A stretch of 64,000 nucleotides of DNA from Pseudoalteromonas apostichopi (GCF_030297135.1 NZ_AP028065.1:1922001-1986000), one strand, 5' to 3'; positions 33,926 through 43,729 are shown, numbered from the stretch's first letter. Numbers and translations are program-made. Notes: generated by a model not told the origin, from the sequence alone.

Positions 33926-35806
33926 ATGACTTGGGGTTTAGACAAAGCACGCGATACATACAATGTTGCTCACTGGAGTGACGGTTACTTTGACATTAAC
34001 GCGCAAGGTGAGCTGGTGGCTTACCCTGATGGTGATCAAACTAAAGCTGCGGTGTCTTTATCTGAACTGACCGAGCAATTCAAAAAGCAAGGTCTTACTT
34101 TACCTGTACTAGTACGCTTTACTGACATTCTACAAAATCGTGTTGATACTCTGACAAGTGCTTTTACCAAAGCGTGTAACGCCCGTGAATATCAAGGTAG
34201 TTATACTTGTGTTTATCCAATTAAGGTTAATCAACAGCGCTCTGTTGTGAGTAAACTACTCGCTCATCCAAGTGGTTTAGTGGGCCTTGAGGCCGGCTCA
34301 AAGCCTGAGCTTATGGCGATTTTAGGTGTAGCGAAAGAGCCAATTACCATTGTATGTAATGGCTACAAAGACAGTGAATTTTTGCGCTTGGCCTGTATTG
34401 GTCAAGGCATGGGGCACAAGGTTCACATTGTTGTTGAAAAACTCTCTGAACTGACTACCTTGTTAGCTGAAATTGATGACTTAGGAATTGAGCCATCAAT
34501 CGGTATCCGTATTCGCTTAAACTCGGTAGGTAAAGGTAAATGGCAAAATACCGGTGGTGAAAAAGGCAAGTTTGGTTTAACTGCAGGCCAAGTACTTTCT
34601 GCTGTTGAGCTACTTAAGTCGCGTAATAAACTTCATTTAATGCAACTAGTGCATTTCCATATTGGCTCTCAGATTGCCAATATCCGTGATATTCATCGGG
34701 CATTGCGTGAATGTGCTCGCCATTTTGCTGAGTTAACTCAGTTAGGCGTGCCACTTAATACAGTTGATGTAGGTGGCGGTTTAGGTGTTGATTATGAAGG
34801 GTCTGGTTCACGTAGTTCGTGTTCAATGAACTACAGTGTTGATGAATATGCACGTAATGTAGTGAATGCGTTTGCTGAAGTGTGCCAACAACATGACCTT
34901 AAACACCCAGCCATTATTACCGAATCAGGTCGTGCGTTAACAGCGCATCATGCGGTATTAATTACTGATGTTATCGATGTTGAGCGTGCGCCAAATCATG
35001 AAAACCCAACAGCGCCTGAGGCCGGTAGCGTATTGGTACTAGATGAAATGTGGCAGTGTTTACAGCGTTTAACACCGCGTATGGCGCTGGAAATTTATCA
35101 TGATGCAATGCATCTATTTAGTGAAGCTCATGATCAGTATGTGCATGGCTTACTCACTATGCTTGAATGGGCGAAGCTTGAGCAGCTGTATTTCACCATT
35201 TTACACCGCGTTCGAGCATCCCTCAGCGAAAATGCCCGTGCCCACCGTGAAGTGTTAGACGATTTAAACGAAAAACTGGCCGACAAGCTATTCGTTAATT
35301 TCTCATTATTCCAATCACTGCCTGATGTTTGGGGTATTCAGCAATTATTCCCTGTGATGCCTGTTGAAAACCTACATCAGCCGTTAACGCAACGCGCTAT
35401 TATTCAAGACATTACCTGTGACTCTGATGGACAAATTCGTAACTATGTTGAAGGTACCGGCATTGAGAGCAGCTTACCTATACCTGAGTACAAGCAAGGC
35501 CAGCAATATCACATTGCGATGTTCTTAGTGGGCGCGTATCAAGAAATTTTAGGTGATTTACATAACCTATTCGGCGACACAGATTCAGTGCATGTTGAGC
35601 TTACTGAAGCCGGTTATCAGCTGACTAACGCGATTAAAGGTGACAGCGTTAAGGACGTATTAAAGTTTGTTGATTATGATAGTGACATTCTTGCTGAAAA
35701 CTTTGCAAAACGGGTTAAGTCACTGGCAATTGATGAGCAATCTAAGGCACAATATTTGTCAGAACTAAATGCTGGCCTTTCTGGCTACACGTATTTTGAA
35801 GATTAA
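33926..35806 (+). CDS. speA: biosynthetic arginine decarboxylase
   Basis: 626 residues, typical SpeA. PLP-dependent conversion of arginine to agmatine, the first step of the arginine route to putrescine. The PLP lysine is K100 in VYPIKVNQQ. LNTVDVGGGLGVDYEGS is the glycine-rich phosphate loop, and VLDEMWQCLQRL and the C-terminal helical domain follow. The ATG at 33926 is chosen because the protein then begins MTWGLDKARDTYNVAHW, aligned with the SpeA N-terminus; an upstream in-frame start would add a meaningless 30 residues. The gene may be co-transcribed with the downstream acyltransferases (21-bp gap). Confidence 0.95.
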   Translation: MTWGLDKARDTYNVAHWSDGYFDINAQGELVAYPDGDQTKAAVSLSELTEQFKKQGLTLPVLVRFTDILQNRVDTLTSAFTKACNAREYQGSYTCVYPIKVNQQRSVVSKLLAHPSGLVGLEAGSKPELMAILGVAKEPITIVCNGYKDSEFLRLACIGQGMGHKVHIVVEKLSELTTLLAEIDDLGIEPSIGIRIRLNSVGKGKWQNTGGEKGKFGLTAGQVLSAVELLKSRNKLHLMQLVHFHIGSQIANIRDIHRALRECARHFAELTQLGVPLNTVDVGGGLGVDYEGSGSRSSCSMNYSVDEYARNVVNAFAEVCQQHDLKHPAIITESGRALTAHHAVLITDVIDVERAPNHENPTAPEAGSVLVLDEMWQCLQRLTPRMALEIYHDAMHLFSEAHDQYVHGLLTMLEWAKLEQLYFTILHRVRASLSENARAHREVLDDLNEKLADKLFVNFSLFQSLPDVWGIQQLFPVMPVENLHQPLTQRAIIQDITCDSDGQIRNYVEGTGIESSLPIPEYKQGQQYHIAMFLVGAYQEILGDLHNLFGDTDSVHVELTEAGYQLTNAIKGDSVKDVLKFVDYDSDILAENFAKRVKSLAIDEQSKAQYLSELNAGLSGYTYFED

Positions 35807-35827
35807 GCATTAAAGGAATAAGTAGTA

Positions 35828-36706
35828 ATGTCCATGATCCGTTGTGTGTTCAGTTTTTTATTCTACACCCTCAATACACTTTTTTGGTTCGTGCCCATCT
35901 TTATTTGTGGCGTGATTAAACTGATCCCAATTAAACCTCTGCAAAAATTAATGAGTTGGGTTGCTAAGCAATGCGCCACTATGTGGGTGAGTTGTAACAG
36001 TATTAACCAAAACTTATTTGCTTCTTATAAGCTAAACGTAACCGGACTTGAGCAGCTCAAAGCAAAAGATTGGTACTTGGTGATCGCTAATCATCAAAGC
36101 TGGGTAGATATTGTTGTAATGCAACGCGTGTTTAATCGCCGCATTCCTTTTTTAAACTTTTTCTTAAAAAAAGAACTAATTTACGTGCCTTTCTTAGGTC
36201 TTGCGTGGTGGGCATTAGATTTTCCCTTTATGACTCGCACTAGCAAATCACAATTAAAGAAAAACCCTAAATTACGTGGCAAGGACTTAGAAACAACGCG
36301 CAAAGCTTGCGAAAAGTTCAAAGAAATGCCGGTAAGTATCGTTAACTTTGTTGAAGGCACACGTTTTACTGCCGAAAAACATTCACGCCAAAACAGCCCT
36401 TTTGAACACTTGTTAAAGCCAAAAGCGGGCGGGGTTGCGTTTGTTATGCAAGCTATGGGTGAACAAATTTCAAAAGTGGTCAATGTAACCATTCATTATC
36501 CTGATGGTATTCCGAGCTTTGTTGATTTTGCCAGTGGTCGTGTTACGCAAGTTGATTTGCGAGTAGAAGTGATGGAAGTGAGCCCTAATTTAATCGGTGA
36601 TTACACCGGTGATGCTGACTTTAGAGTTAACTTTCAAGCTGAGTTAAATCGCATTTGGGATGAAAAAAATCAGCAGCTAGCCGAGTTAGAAGCAAAAACG
36701 CAGTAG
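35828..36706 (+). CDS. YihG-like 1-acylglycerol-3-phosphate-type acyltransferase, paralogue 1
   Basis: 292 residues. N-terminal membrane segment (about 7-32), the LPLAT catalytic motif HQSWVD (H89-D94), a second block VEGTRFT (about 175-181) and the conserved KPKAGG. E. coli YihG is an inner-membrane enzyme adjusting the acyl chains of phospholipids. The pair with the next gene is a tandem duplication: both retain all motifs. Start ATG 35828 preceded by AAAGGAATAAGTA. Confidence 0.9.
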   Translation: MSMIRCVFSFLFYTLNTLFWFVPIFICGVIKLIPIKPLQKLMSWVAKQCATMWVSCNSINQNLFASYKLNVTGLEQLKAKDWYLVIANHQSWVDIVVMQRVFNRRIPFLNFFLKKELIYVPFLGLAWWALDFPFMTRTSKSQLKKNPKLRGKDLETTRKACEKFKEMPVSIVNFVEGTRFTAEKHSRQNSPFEHLLKPKAGGVAFVMQAMGEQISKVVNVTIHYPDGIPSFVDFASGRVTQVDLRVEVMEVSPNLIGDYTGDADFRVNFQAELNRIWDEKNQQLAELEAKTQ

Positions 36707-36734
36707 TATTGCTAACGCAGTCGAGAGCACATAT

Positions 36735-37658
36735 ATGTTAAAGAAATTTTTACCAAATTGGTTAACAGGCATCCTAGTCAGCATTGTTTTGTTTGCTAAT
36801 GTGATTATTTGGGGCACGCTAGTGCTGCTGTTCGGTGTGCTTAAATTATTACTACCGTTTAAAGTGGTTAGCGATATTCTCCATGTAGCTTATCGTGGTT
36901 GGTGCAAAGGTAACCGTTTCGCTTTGTGGTTAGGTTGCCCAACGATTGATATCGATATTAAAGGCAATATCAGTAAAGATGGTTGGTACTTACTTATTTC
37001 TAATCATATGAGTTGGCTCGACATTGTTGTGTTAAGTGCGATTGATGTGTTACCTGCGCCAAAATTCTTCTTAAAAGACGAGCTGAAGTATGTGCCGTTC
37101 ATTGGCACCGGCGCTTGGGCTATGGGTATGCCTTTTATGAAGCGCGTTAGCAAAGCGCAGCTGGCAAAAAATCCCAAGCTGAAAGGACTTGATGTAGAGC
37201 GTACCAAACGCAGTTGCCGCGATTTTCGTAATCACCCAACGACTATAATTAACTTTGTTGAAGGCACTCGCTTTACTTGTCAAAAACACAGTAAACAGAA
37301 TAGCCCGTTTACTTACCTCTTAAAGCCAAAAGCGGGTGGTACTGCATTTGCCCTTGAGGTATTAGGTGAGCAGTTTGATGCATTATTAAATACCTCGATT
37401 ATTTACCAGGGGGAAGGCGAGCATATTTGCCGAAATCTGATGCGTGGTCGTCTTAATGTCATAAAAGTTGAGATGCATGTGCAAGCAATTAGCGCAGATA
37501 TGATTGGTGATTATCAGCATGACAGAGCTTTTAGAACAGCTTTTCAACAACATATTAATGAGTTATGGTTGCAAAAAGACGCCCAGCTACTAACTTATCA
37601 TCAAGCCCAGCAAGCTGAGTACCTTGCCAACATCAATAAAGAGGTTGAAGCGCCATGA
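36735..37658 (+). CDS. YihG-like acyltransferase, paralogue 2
   Basis: 307 residues, with an N-terminal membrane segment (about 10-40), HMSWLD (H91-D96) and VEGTRFT followed by the same KHSKQNSPF and KPKAGG blocks as paralogue 1. The divergence between the two is considerable outside motifs, so the duplication is old and substrate preference may differ. It overlaps the following mechanosensitive-channel gene by 4 bp (ATGA), so the channel and acyltransferase are translated together. Confidence 0.9.
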   Translation: MLKKFLPNWLTGILVSIVLFANVIIWGTLVLLFGVLKLLLPFKVVSDILHVAYRGWCKGNRFALWLGCPTIDIDIKGNISKDGWYLLISNHMSWLDIVVLSAIDVLPAPKFFLKDELKYVPFIGTGAWAMGMPFMKRVSKAQLAKNPKLKGLDVERTKRSCRDFRNHPTTIINFVEGTRFTCQKHSKQNSPFTYLLKPKAGGTAFALEVLGEQFDALLNTSIIYQGEGEHICRNLMRGRLNVIKVEMHVQAISADMIGDYQHDRAFRTAFQQHINELWLQKDAQLLTYHQAQQAEYLANINKEVEAP

Positions 37659-38905
37659 AGCAAACTCACCTGCAAGAATTGGTGATGCCTTGGTTTGAAT
37701 CAATGCCAGACGCGACGCTGTTAAGCGCATTAACGGCGACAGCTATCGGCGTTGGCTCATTACTAATAATCTATACGTTTACCCGCCGCCTGCTACTGCC
37801 GGGCATCCAAAAGGTTGTTACTCGTCTTTCACCAGAGCGCATTGGCGCGCTGACACCTATGCTCAATAAGCTCAATCGTCGCTTTGCTGGAGCATTGTGT
37901 TGCGTTCTTTATTTGGCAACTTTTGATTACGTATATCCTGTCCATGATGTTGCCTCGTTGGTCCTTAAAACCGTGGGGCAAGTTGCCCTGATCATTTATG
38001 GTGGTTTCATTTTAAGTAGTGTGGTGAGTATTGCAGGTGGTATTTATAACCAACTTGACTTTGCCCGTGATATTCCGATTCAGGGTTTGATACAGGTAGT
38101 AAAACTTATCACTTTTATGGTTTGTGCCATCCTTATTGTGAGCATTTTACTAGAGAAGTCACCGACATATATTCTCTCAGGTTTTGGTGCGATAGCTGCG
38201 GTCACCTTACTGGTGTTCAAAGATACTATTTTGGGTTTTGTAGCCAGTATACAAATTGCAGCTAATCGTTTAGTGACCTATGGTGATTGGATCCAAGTGG
38301 ATAGCTATGGCGCAGACGGTGAGGTTATCGACCTTGGCTTAAATACCGTAAAAGTACGAAACTGGGATAACACCATTACAACTATCCCAACTTATATGCT
38401 GGTTGCTGGATCATTTAAAAACTGGCGAGGTATGCAAGAGTCAGGTGGTCGTCGTATCAAGCGTGCTTTAAATATTGATATGAATAGTATACGTTTAGTC
38501 GATGATGCGTTTCGTGAACAAATTGATGCTGCTATCCCACTTAATGATTATATTCGTGTTTCAAGCTTGCCTGATCCGGTGACAAACCTTGGTTTATTCC
38601 GTCGTTATGCTGAAGGTTACTTAAAACAGCACGAAAAAATTAATCGTGATTTAACCCTAATGGTGCGTGAGTTACAACCGATGAATCATGGTTTACCCAT
38701 TGAGTTTTACTGCTTTAGTGAAGATAAGCGCTGGATTTCGTATGAGCACTTGCAAGCAGAGATTATGGATCATCTACTTGCTGTGTTGCCTATATTTGGA
38801 CTTAGACCCTATCAAAGTGTTACTGGGCAGTTAAGTACAAGCGAATCCCAAACAGGGCTAAAACCAAGTATCAAGGTTGCTAACACTGTGCGTGAAAAAG
38901 CTTAA
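37655..38905 (+). CDS. MscS-family mechanosensitive channel, YbdG-like
   Basis: 416 residues. Membrane helices in the first 190 residues are followed by the pore-lining and beta domain of MscS: GFGAIAAVTLLVFKDTILGF then NRLVTYGDWIQV. The KNWRGMQESGGRRIKRAL segment with the long cytoplasmic C-terminal part matches E. coli YbdG (415 aa), a small-conductance osmotic channel component. It would release solutes on hypo-osmotic shock. Its 3' end overlaps the convergent chrA-like gene by 4 bp, so there is no terminator between them. Confidence 0.9.
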   Translation: MKQTHLQELVMPWFESMPDATLLSALTATAIGVGSLLIIYTFTRRLLLPGIQKVVTRLSPERIGALTPMLNKLNRRFAGALCCVLYLATFDYVYPVHDVASLVLKTVGQVALIIYGGFILSSVVSIAGGIYNQLDFARDIPIQGLIQVVKLITFMVCAILIVSILLEKSPTYILSGFGAIAAVTLLVFKDTILGFVASIQIAANRLVTYGDWIQVDSYGADGEVIDLGLNTVKVRNWDNTITTIPTYMLVAGSFKNWRGMQESGGRRIKRALNIDMNSIRLVDDAFREQIDAAIPLNDYIRVSSLPDPVTNLGLFRRYAEGYLKQHEKINRDLTLMVRELQPMNHGLPIEFYCFSEDKRWISYEHLQAEIMDHLLAVLPIFGLRPYQSVTGQLSTSESQTGLKPSIKVANTVREKA

Positions 38906-40038
38906 AACTGACTAATCAGTACGCTAATAGCAATAAATCCTAACAATAGCCACCAAATTGGTGGCTTTGCTATTCTTAGCCAAGTAAATGCCGCAATAAC
39001 TAAAGCTACTTGCCACAGATTTTGCACGGCTGATTGCCAAATAGGTGAATAAAGGGCGGCAGCTAAAAAGCCCACCACGGCGGCATTTAATGCTGAAATA
39101 CTGCCTGCAAAGCGAGGCTTATCAGCCAGTTGTAGCCAGCTTTTCATAAAAGCTAACATCAATAAAAATCCCGGCAAGAAAATCATGATGGTCGCGACAA
39201 TTGCACCTATAAGTGGCGTATTTGGCGACACTTGTGCGCCTAGGTATGTTGCTATGGTAAACATTGGTCCTGGAATGGCCTGAGCACTGGCATAAGCAGA
39301 TAAAAACTGCTCGGTTTCAAGACTCGGCACACCAGCTTGTAAAATGGGTAATACAACATGGCCGCCGCCAAAGACCATAGCGCCTGTTTGGTAAAATGGT
39401 GCAAACAAAGAGAACCACTCGCCTAAAGGTAAAAAGCTCATCAGTAACAAGGCGGTAAATAAACCAAGCGGTAACCAAGCAATTTTCACAGGTTTATGTT
39501 CTTGGTTCTCTGGCAGTTTAAGCTGAGGATAAAACCAACCTATGGCTGCAGCCGCAATAAGTACTAAAATTTGACTTGATAACTGTGAAAATACAATCAG
39601 CGCAACAGTACTCAGTACTGCTATGAGTTTATGTAAGTGGCTTTTGCAAAAGCTCATTGCCATGCTGTAGGTTGCATCGGCAACGATCACTACAGCAAAT
39701 AGTTTAAGTCCAGCAATGACTGCAAAGTAAATATCACCAAATTGGTGAGCACTGAGAGCCAGAAAAAACATGATTAAAAATGAGGGCAGGGTAAAGCCTA
39801 CAAAAGCACAAAGACCTCCCAGTAGCCCACCTTTTTCAACCCCCATTGCAAAGCTAACTTGGCTCGACCCCGGGCCTGGTAACGCTTGGCTCAGGCTAAT
39901 TAGTTGAGCATAACGTTCTGCTGAAAGCCATTTTAAATTATCAACAAAGTGGCGCTTAAAATAACCAAGGTGTGCTGCAGGACCACCAAAGCTCATACAG
40001 CCTAATAAAAAGAATTGTTTAAAGATGATGAATAACAT
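38902..40038 (-). CDS. chrA: chromate transporter family protein (ChrA, two-domain)
   Basis: 378 residues with two homologous CHR halves. The N-terminal half carries CMSFGGPAAHLGYF and SQALPGPGSSQVSFAMG; the C-terminal half MVFGGGHVVLPIL and AQAIPGPMFTIATYLG. Such proteins are chromate/sulfate antiporters that export chromate. Start ATG 40038 (MLFIIFKQFF) aligns with family N-termini and follows GGAACGGC; a longer frame to 40113 would overlap the divergent gene's promoter. No chrB or chrC nearby, so regulation and true substrate are unknown. Confidence 0.9.
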   Translation of the reverse strand: MLFIIFKQFFLLGCMSFGGPAAHLGYFKRHFVDNLKWLSAERYAQLISLSQALPGPGSSQVSFAMGVEKGGLLGGLCAFVGFTLPSFLIMFFLALSAHQFGDIYFAVIAGLKLFAVVIVADATYSMAMSFCKSHLHKLIAVLSTVALIVFSQLSSQILVLIAAAAIGWFYPQLKLPENQEHKPVKIAWLPLGLFTALLLMSFLPLGEWFSLFAPFYQTGAMVFGGGHVVLPILQAGVPSLETEQFLSAYASAQAIPGPMFTIATYLGAQVSPNTPLIGAIVATIMIFLPGFLLMLAFMKSWLQLADKPRFAGSISALNAAVVGFLAAALYSPIWQSAVQNLWQVALVIAAFTWLRIAKPPIWWLLLGFIAISVLISQF

Positions 40039-40161
40039 TACTTTTGCCGTTCCAGGGTGAATGTTTCTATTATGACAAAATTGTATGACATTTTTGTGGT
40101 TTTTATGACACAAGGCCGTCTACAATATAGAGAACGAGTGAACGTAGTTATGAGTATCACT

Positions 40162-40941
40162 ATGAAACGCTATATTACCTGTTTATTGTTATCGCTATGC
40201 AGCAGCTTTGCACTTGCAACTTCTTTTGAGAAGGTTGTGGTGGCTGTTGATCATGCGCCTCCTTATGGCATGGTCACTGAAGATGGTAAAGTGAGCGGCG
40301 CGATTGTTGATATTATGCGTGAGGTGCGGCGTACTTTACCAATCAAACTTGAGTATGTTGCTTGCCCGTTTTCTCGTTGTCTGAAAATGCTCGAACAAAA
40401 TGAACTAGATGTGATGGGCGGACTCATTCGCACCAAAGCGCGTGAACAAAAAATGCAGTTTCTCACCCCTCCATACATGATGTTGTCGTCTTCTTTTGTG
40501 TTTTATGCAAGAACTGATAGCGAGCTTGAAATAAATAGCTATCAAGATTTAGCCGGTAAACGTATTGCTGTAATGCGAGGTGCAGCACACTTTCCTCGTT
40601 TCGATAACGATAAAACACTTATAAAAGTTGAGGCTTTAAGTGAAAATAATGCATTTGAAATGCTATTAAAAAATCGTGTTGAGCTAGTGATTGCTGTTGA
40701 GAGCACAGCTGATCATGCCTCTGTATTTCTGCAGCGACCTTCACAAGAAATCGTAAAAATGCCGTATCGCCATAAAGATGTCATATATGGTCACATTGCG
40801 TTAAGTAAACAATTCGCACGCTCAGATTTGGCCGAAAAAATTCAAGAGCGCCTCAATACGTTAGTCCTCAATGGCCGCTTAACAGAATTGGTCAAAAGAT
40901 ATAACTTACCTCCGATTACTACTGTAACACTTGATAAGTAA
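40162..40941 (+). CDS. periplasmic solute-binding protein, family 3 (PAAT-type)
   Basis: 259 residues with a signal peptide ending SFALA. Two-lobe amino-acid-binding fold: VVVAVDHAPPYGMVTEDGK at the start, LEQNELDVMGGLIRTKARE, the LAGKRIAVMRGA hinge region and a second lobe. No ABC permease or ATPase genes are adjacent, so it may be a stand-alone sensor or scavenging protein as often found in Alteromonadales. ATG 40162 is preferred for its signal peptide; an in-frame ATG at 40150 is possible. Confidence 0.85.
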   Translation: MKRYITCLLLSLCSSFALATSFEKVVVAVDHAPPYGMVTEDGKVSGAIVDIMREVRRTLPIKLEYVACPFSRCLKMLEQNELDVMGGLIRTKAREQKMQFLTPPYMMLSSSFVFYARTDSELEINSYQDLAGKRIAVMRGAAHFPRFDNDKTLIKVEALSENNAFEMLLKNRVELVIAVESTADHASVFLQRPSQEIVKMPYRHKDVIYGHIALSKQFARSDLAEKIQERLNTLVLNGRLTELVKRYNLPPITTVTLDK

Positions 40942-41021
40942 CCCACTCTTCATCGTTTGTTCATAGAAACTCATTCATAATTGTTAACAATTCAATTTGA
41001 ATAATTGCCATGGAGAGACAC

Positions 41022-41654
41022 ATGACTTTTACAAAATCAGTTTTAACAGTGGGCGTTTTAGCCGTTCTTTTAACAGGTTGTGAGACAACTAATACAGGTA
41101 AAGGCGCTGCGATTGGCGCCGCAACAGGTGCAGTACTAGGTAAAGCAACAGGTGATCACGACGATAAACGTATCTTCATTGGTGCAGCTATTGGTGCATT
41201 AGCTGGTGCAGCCGTTGGCGATTATATGGATAAGCAAGAAGAAGCATTTCGCGATGAGCTAGCGGGCTCTGGTGTTGAAGTGGTTCGTGAAGGCGATAAT
41301 ATCCGTCTGGTCATGCCATCAAACATTACTTTTGCGACAGATCAGTCATATATTTCATCAGGTTTCCACAGCACGCTAGACGCGATTGCTAACGTGATGA
41401 ATAAGTACGAAAAAACGTATTTAAGTGTTGAAGGTCATACAGATAGCACAGGTAAAGATAGCTACAATATGACGTTGTCTCAGCAGCGTGCACAAAGCGT
41501 AAAAGATTACCTAGTTAATCATCAGATCATGTCTGCGCGCATTAGCACAAAAGGTTATGGTGAAACGCGTCCTGTAGCGAGCAATGACTCAGCAAATGGT
41601 CGTGCTTTAAACCGTCGCGTAGAAATTCAGATCGTACCAAATACACAAGGTTAG
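41022..41654 (+). CDS. OmpA family lipoprotein with glycine-zipper (YiaD-like)
   Basis: 210 residues. Lipoprotein signal with lipobox LLTGC. Then a glycine-zipper segment (GAAIGAATGAVLG and IGAAIGALAGAAVGDYM) and a C-terminal OmpA domain with an intact GHTDSTG motif and LSQQRAQSVKDYL. It should be anchored in the outer membrane and hold peptidoglycan, unlike the two OmpA porins at 18.7 and 20.2 kb. ATG 41022 follows GGAGAG at 8-bp spacing; the upstream ATG at 41010 has none. A 162-bp palindromic repeat begins 6 bp after the stop. Confidence 0.92.
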   Translation: MTFTKSVLTVGVLAVLLTGCETTNTGKGAAIGAATGAVLGKATGDHDDKRIFIGAAIGALAGAAVGDYMDKQEEAFRDELAGSGVEVVREGDNIRLVMPSNITFATDQSYISSGFHSTLDAIANVMNKYEKTYLSVEGHTDSTGKDSYNMTLSQQRAQSVKDYLVNHQIMSARISTKGYGETRPVASNDSANGRALNRRVEIQIVPNTQG

Positions 41655-41659
41655 ATTTT

Positions 41660-41821
41660 ATACCAATCCGCAATAATACTTAATCATTTTGAGGGATTAA
41701 ACCTGTCGCTAACTGCGTTAAAAATTTCTGATTTAGAACAACTAAATAACGAAATTTTTGCCTTGTTATCAACGAGGTTTTATTGCCTCAAAATAGACTA
41801 CTTAATTAAGCTAATTGGTAT
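41660..41821. repeat. 162-bp palindromic intergenic repeat, copy 2 (MITE-like)
   Basis: Begins ATACCAAT and ends AATTGGTAT-type terminal repeats (ATACCAA at 41660-41666, TTGGTAT at 41815-41821). Same length, orientation and internal inverted structure as copy 1 at 8527-8688, with about six substitutions, three of them clustered next to the right end where ATTGG replaces GTTGG. Lies between convergent genes. Confidence 0.9.
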
Positions 41822-41879
41822 TACATCTAAAGTTGTGGTCAGGTTTGATATGCCCTTTCAAACCTGACATTTCTCTTTT

Positions 41880-43652
41880 TTAATCTCGATTAAACTGTAA
41901 TTCGCACAATTGTTTATACAATGGGTTAGTCTCAAACAATTGCTGATGTGTACCAGTTGCAATTATTTCCCCTTTATCCATTACAACAATTACATCGGCA
42001 TGTTTAACCGTTGCTAAACGATGGGCAATAATGAGTGTTGTTCTGTCTTTCATTAGATGCTTTAACGCAGCTTGTACATGAAACTCACTTTGTGCATCGA
42101 GTGCACTGGTTGCTTCATCAAGCAATAAGATAGCTGGGTCTTTTAATATTGCTCGCGCGAGGACTATGCGTTGTTTTTGCCCACCAGAAAGCCTGACACC
42201 TTGCTCCCCTAAAAAGCTGTGATAGCCATCTGGTAGTTGATTAATAAACTCATCAGCATGGGCATATTTAGCCGCAGCATATACTTGCTCGTCGCTGGCG
42301 CTTGGGTTGCCATAGCGAATGTTATGCATTACATCTGAGCTAAATAAAATTGGGTTTTGTGCCACCATCCCCATTTGCTGGCGCAAGCAATCAAGAGAAA
42401 GAGCTTTTATGTTTATTCCTGCCAGCGAAATACTCCCAGAGCTTGGGTCATAAAAGCGCTGCAGTAACTCAAACAACGTTGTTTTACCAGCGCCTGACGG
42501 GCCAACTATAGCGACAGTTTGCCCCCGCTTTACCTGTAAATTCAGTGTATTTAAAGCGGCTTTATCAGGCCTTGAAGGGTAATGGAAAGACACATCATTA
42601 AATTGGATAGCAGGGTGGGTGAGCTTGTTTGCTTCAAATTGTGCATCGTTATTCGTATCCGGATTTTGGATCATGCTTTTAACGGCTAGTAGCTCTAACA
42701 ATCGTGCTGCTGCCCCTGCGGCTCTTTGTAGTTCCCCATATACTTCTGCAACTGTTGCTACAGACATGGCCACCATAATTGCGTAAAACACGAAAGCGCC
42801 TAGTTCACCACCTGTCATTGTGCCAGCTAATACGTCACTGCCGCCAACCCAAAGCATCACACTAATGGCACTAAAGGTTAGGAATATAACCGCAGCAATT
42901 AAAAACGAGCGCTGTTTGATGCGGCTCTTCGCTACTTGAAACGCTTTGTTTGTCTCTTCGCTAAATGCCGCTTTTTCACGCTCTTCATGGCTATAACTTT
43001 GCACGACTTTGATATTTTGAATGATCTCACCTGCATAGGTGCTGATATCGGCAATAGCATCTTGGCTGGAACTTGCGAGCTTTCGTACTTTGCGACCAAA
43101 AATCATCATCGGTAGTAATACCACAGGCACGCAGGCAACAACCACAAGGGTTAGCTTTAAGTTGGTGATAAGTAGCATAGCTAGACCACCAATGAGCATT
43201 AAGCTACTGCGTAGTGCCATTGAAAAAGATGAGCCGATGATAGATTGCAACAAGGTGGTATCGGTGGTGAGACGCGACATTAGCTCGCCGCTGCGGTTTT
43301 CTTCAAAGTAGCTGGGGTGCAACGTAACAATACGATCAAACACAGCTTTACGCATATCGTTACTGACTCGCTCGCCAATCCACGACATTAAATAAAAGCG
43401 ACAGAAAGTACCTACCGCTAATAAGCTAATCAAACCAATCAGTGCCATTACTGCTTGTTGAAGCTGAGCTTGTGAGCCAGCAATAAAGCCACGATCAATA
43501 ACAAATTTAACGCCTTGCCCAAGTGATAAGTTCACACCAGCGGTGAGCAACAAGGCGCCAAGCGCTGCAAACACCACCCATTTATAGGGTTTTATAAAAG
43601 CTAAAATTGGTAACAGGCTGCTAAATGCCGCCTTTTCTTTATTGTTAGGCAT
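41880..43652 (-). CDS. ABC-B type exporter (transmembrane plus ATPase, MsbA/LmrA-like)
   Basis: 590 residues, a half-transporter forming homodimers. The N-terminal six-helix domain (about 20-310) includes DTTLLQSIIGSSFSMALRSS. The ATPase domain (about 345-585) carries Walker A GPSGAGKTT, signature LSGGQKQR, Walker B ILLLDEATSALD and the switch histidine in IIAHRLATVKHADVI. Lipid A export is not implied because lpxK is absent; the substrate may be a drug or lipid. ATG at 43652 with no strong ribosome site visible. Confidence 0.92.
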   Translation of the reverse strand: MPNNKEKAAFSSLLPILAFIKPYKWVVFAALGALLLTAGVNLSLGQGVKFVIDRGFIAGSQAQLQQAVMALIGLISLLAVGTFCRFYLMSWIGERVSNDMRKAVFDRIVTLHPSYFEENRSGELMSRLTTDTTLLQSIIGSSFSMALRSSLMLIGGLAMLLITNLKLTLVVVACVPVVLLPMMIFGRKVRKLASSSQDAIADISTYAGEIIQNIKVVQSYSHEEREKAAFSEETNKAFQVAKSRIKQRSFLIAAVIFLTFSAISVMLWVGGSDVLAGTMTGGELGAFVFYAIMVAMSVATVAEVYGELQRAAGAAARLLELLAVKSMIQNPDTNNDAQFEANKLTHPAIQFNDVSFHYPSRPDKAALNTLNLQVKRGQTVAIVGPSGAGKTTLFELLQRFYDPSSGSISLAGINIKALSLDCLRQQMGMVAQNPILFSSDVMHNIRYGNPSASDEQVYAAAKYAHADEFINQLPDGYHSFLGEQGVRLSGGQKQRIVLARAILKDPAILLLDEATSALDAQSEFHVQAALKHLMKDRTTLIIAHRLATVKHADVIVVMDKGEIIATGTHQQLFETNPLYKQLCELQFNRD

Positions 43653-43729
43653 GCTAGATTCTTATTGGTGAATAGGGTATAGATATGGTTATCAATGCTC
43701 TAAAAATCAACAGTTATTAAGGGATTAGT

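Noticed and set aside
41880..43652. MsbA lipid A flippase
   Set aside because: The usual msbA-lpxK arrangement is absent; general ABC-B exporter is the safer call.
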